Source: Linnemannia schmuckeri
Lineage: Eukaryota > Mortierellomycota > Mortierellomycetes > Mortierellales > Mortierellaceae
Assembly: GCA_029449235.1 (NCBI GenBank)
Contig: JANATG010000013.1
Span: 1,178,001-1,242,000, forward strand
DNA length: 64,000 nt
Direction: 5' to 3'
Shown here: positions 60,883 through 64,000 of the stretch, in pieces
Numbering within the stretch: position 1 is the first letter of the stretch
Layout of the letters: the number at the start of each line of letters is the position of its first letter
Position numbers and translations under genes: made by a program
The notes under the pieces: model-generated
Seen by the model: only the letters and a program-made list of their open reading frames with translations
What the model was told of the DNA's origin: nothing
The model's database searches: none

Positions 60883-61774
60883 CCTGTCGGTTCTTTCTTT
60901 TCTTGGATTAGATATGAAAAGGTGTACGGAGTTGGTTTTGTGGTGATAGTTATTAGATATGTGAGAATGGAGGAGGAAAGAAATGAAGAAGCGTGAAAGC
61001 AAAAAAGAACGAAAAAGGAAGAAGAGGAGCGCGACAAAGAAAGAGTACGTCTGACGAGAGTGAGAAAAGGGAGAAAGTGAGCCTTCTTGGTTGAAGTTTA
61101 ATCCAATCCAAATGGCGACAGACTTGAGAAAAGGCAGGCCTTCTTTGGCTTCTAGACTGGCTCAAGGAATGCAAGGTGGCAATAATGACAGAAGGGCGTG
61201 TGCATTCAATGAGAATGAAATGGATATGGAACCATGCGTCATGATGTAAAAGCGTTCTCCTTAAAAGGGCGTTTTATGACTTGTCCGTGGTCACGTCGAA
61301 GACGAAAACTAAAAAAATAAAAGCAAGAAAGAAGAAGCGAGCCACCAGGAAGCTTGGCCCCGGTTTCAGACCCGATATGGAAATCACCTGTGACATGAAC
61401 CCGGACAATTTTAAGAAGGCTATTGAAAGGCCCTTAACCGTTTAATCTGAACAACCTCGGAGACGGAGAGTGGACTCTTTCTCACTCACTTGTTGTCACA
61501 GTGCATCGTTTTTGTTTTCCTGAAGTGCCTACAGAAAAAAGCAGTCTCCTTGTCCATCTTTTCACGTAAAAAGAAAAGTTAAATCGGACACAACGAGGGC
61601 AGACGAGGCAGACGAGACCAAAGACAAGAGCCTGAAGGGGGAAATACCGGAGACTTATCTTGGCCCTGACTTTTTCTTTTCTTTTTCTTTCCTCTTTTTC
61701 TTCGCCTTCTTTGTCCTCACACCCCCCTTTCTCTCCACTCCTCCAACCACACTTTCACACACCCGAAACCCGCC
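60883..61774. other. Divergent promoter shared by the nucleoside transporter and GTP/GDP carrier
   Basis: An 892-base interval between two outward-facing start codons. The right end is C/T-rich, as before EF3. No clear TATA box was found for either gene. Confidence 0.6.
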
Positions 61775-63430
61775 ATGTCGCCTTCTCACTCCAGCAGCAA
61801 GCATTCCGAGTCGGGTGTCGCCCGTCTCTGTGGTTCAGGAACCTCGGGCTTCCTCGAGCTCATGATCTTCCACCCCATCGACACCGTCGCCAAGCGCCTC
61901 ATGTCCAACCAGACTCGTGTAAGTTTTTCTTTTTTTTTTTCTCTCTTTCTTACACGTTTTGCAGGACGATATCTTTGTTCAATTGGTCTTTTTATAAAGA
62001 AAGATAGATTGGCAACAATACTACTTCACGGAATACAGGAAATAAACAAAGGAAACAACCACAGCAGGACTGACTCAACATAAACTACTTTTCCGAACAC
62101 CCGTATTACTTTTCTCACACGTCGGAATCCAAGGGACAATTTTTCCCTTCCCTCCTGGGGCTAAAAGCAATCGAACTAACTCTTTGCAACGTACATATAA
62201 CCGTGACAATCACTCAATAGCTGTTTGTTCCTGGCCAGGGTATGGCTATCGGTATGGCCAACACCAACAAGGTCATCTTCAAGGACGCCGCTAACGCCGC
62301 CTTCCTTAAGAAGTACGCCTCATTGTTTCCCGGTCTCGGATTCGCTGCCGGATACAAGATCGCCCAGCGCATCTACAAGTTTGGTGGTCAGCCCTTTGTC
62401 AACGAGTTCTTGAACCGCAACTACAAGACTCAGTTCAACGCTGTCTTTGGTGAGAAGACTGGCAAGACCATCATGCACGCCACTGCTGGTTCCTTTGTCG
62501 GAATCGGAGAGATTGCCCTCTTGCCCCTTGATGTCCTCAAGATCAAGCGTCAGACAAACCCCGAGGCCTTCCGTGGTCGTGGTGTCTTTAAGATTGTTGC
62601 CGACGAGGGCATGGGTCTCTACAGGTGCGTCTTTTTTGCTCTTTTTTTAGTTTCCAGGAAGGGATTTGGTTTTGCATTGTTGACCGTGCCTTTTTTTTTT
62701 TCAGGAGGTTTTTGTTATACATGCTGTTGACTGTTGGCAGGTGTTTTTATTTTGAGTTTTTTTTTTTTTTTAATGAGGGAGGGATGAGCGATTTTCTGTT
62801 TACTTTTGGCGATGTTTGTTTTTGTTTGTTTTGTTTTTTTTTTTTTTTTACTTTTTGGGCTGACAAGAAGGTGCATATTCATTTGCACGCGGGGTCGGGC
62901 CAGGGCATGAGCATCTTACTCATCACCACAAACATCTACATCAAAATTATTATCTTATCTTTCTCACCTTGGCTCTTCATATCCAATCTCTTCTATAAAA
63001 TAGAGGTGCTCTCTGGACTGCTGGCCGTAACGCCCCTGGATCGTTCGCGCTTTTCGGAGGAAGTGCATTCGTCAAGGAGTGGATTTTCGGATTGGAGGAC
63101 TACAGCAAGGCCACCTTCTTCCAGAACTTTTGCGCCTCGATTGGTGGTTCCGTCGCCTCGATCACCGTTGCTGCTCCCTTGGATGTTGTCAAGACTCGTA
63201 TCCAGAACCGTAACTTCGATAACCCCGAGGGTGGTGTGAGCATCATCAGGAGCATGATCCGTAACGAGGGATTCGGTGCCTTCTTCAAGGGTCTCTTGCC
63301 CAAGATTCTTGTTGTGGGACCTAAGCTCGTTTTCTCATTCACTGTTGCCCAGCAGTTGATTCCTCTCTTCCACCACAAGTTTGAGGAGATGGGTATTACC
63401 CACATCGGCAACACCGTCAAGACCGCTTAA
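61775..63430 (+). CDS. GGC1: Mitochondrial GTP/GDP carrier (Ggc1-like)
   Basis: Three exons: 61775-61918, 62239-62624, 63004-63430; 957 nt, 318 residues. Mitochondrial carrier family: three repeats of two helices in the inner membrane. Ggc1 exchanges cytosolic GTP for matrix GDP and affects mitochondrial iron handling. Seen: the three carrier signatures in order, HPIDTVAKRLMSNQT, LPLDVLKIKRQTNPE and APLDVVKTRIQNRN; also FPGLGFAAGYKIAQRIYKFG, FGEKTGKTIMHA, and GLYRGALWTAGRNAPGSFAL. These blocks match yeast Ggc1 closely, so this subtype is preferred over other carriers. The first intron falls right after the first signature. The C-terminal tail is slightly longer than in yeast. C-ending codon bias suggests good expression. 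Confidence 0.94.
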
Positions 63431-64000
63431 ATGAGTTGTGTTATTTGTTTAGTTTGTTAGTCGTTTTTTTGTTCATTTTTTTTTGTTTCTTTTCACACCC
63501 TTGTAGAATTACATAGACCGCATATTCCCCCAAACAACTTTCTTTTCATCATCTCGTCACCATGCCACCATGTCATTGTTGAAATGCGATATTGTATTGT
63601 CACTTGACCGTGTCTAACGTACCTTTTTATCTTACCACAAAGTCTCGTGTCACCCTCGCATTTACACCTTTTTTTTTTGAATTCGAGTTTGAGAGGCAGA
63701 AGCAAATCTTCAACTCGCCCAATTGCCACCAAAAACATAGCACTTTTTTTTTTTTTTGCCCTAACCATCAACCAGGACTAGATAACGCGTCGCTCATTTT
63801 CTCTCCTTTCAATGACTTCCATTTCTATCACCTCCATAACCATATCGCAGGTCCTCCTCTTCGTTTTAACAAAGCACTTACCCTTCTATTGACCTTAATT
63901 CCCTCACCAAAAAATTACGACGCTCTAAAGTACCATGGTCTTGACTTTTTTTTTCATCCTTTACTGTCCAACCCCCTCACCTTGACTACCTCTAATGAAC
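63431..64000. other. 3' flank of the GTP/GDP carrier gene
   Basis: T-rich sequence to the window end; no gene supported. Confidence 0.5.

Overview
The window is nuclear DNA of a filamentous fungus, most likely an early-diverging one (Mortierellomycota/Mucoromycota). The evidence is a complete elongation factor 3 gene (a fungal-type translation factor), many short GT-AG introns, a decayed chitin deacetylase, a fungal-type mitochondrial GTP/GDP carrier, and AT-rich intergenic DNA full of homopolymer and pyrimidine tracts. There are no operons, plasmid functions, CRISPR arrays or intact transposons. Most genes were assembled here by hand from exon pieces; every spliced model quoted as complete keeps one open frame across all junctions.

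Left part (1-8.6 kb): the 3' part of an anoctamin/TMEM16 lipid scramblase-type gene (+), convergent with a large minus-strand gene of seven exons (1,484 codons) for an unrecognised protein with several CxxC zinc-knuckle pairs. From 8.6 to 18.2 kb lies a gene-poor, decayed island. It holds a small secreted-protein ORF ending in an mRNA-like poly(A) tail, a possible transposase HTH scrap, a chitin deacetylase pseudogene, two tiny low-complexity genes, and two inverted partial copies of the tropomyosin last exon. The intact tropomyosin gene sits 5 kb further on.

Middle (18.2-40.3 kb): on the minus strand a DUF4112-like membrane protein, a DUF455 ferritin-like protein and tropomyosin; then EF3 (+), divergent from tropomyosin; two related minus-strand C2-domain genes, one fused to a chitin-binding CBM5/12 module; and S-adenosylmethionine synthetase (-).

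Right part (43.8-63.4 kb): prephenate dehydrogenase (-), an unrecognised Cys/His-rich gene with faint ADP-ribosyltransferase-like features (+), a pirin (-), a 1,270-residue mostly disordered protein with a C-terminal MSP/ASH-like domain (-), an equilibrative nucleoside transporter (-), and, divergent from it, the GTP/GDP carrier (+).

The genes are mainly housekeeping: translation elongation, methyl-donor and tyrosine synthesis, nucleoside and GTP transport, actin cables, membrane lipids. They do not form a cluster. The most unusual items are the C2/CBM5-12 fusion and its neighbouring paralogue, the large zinc-knuckle protein, the ASH-domain protein, and the inverted tropomyosin fragments. I see no defence or mobile system.
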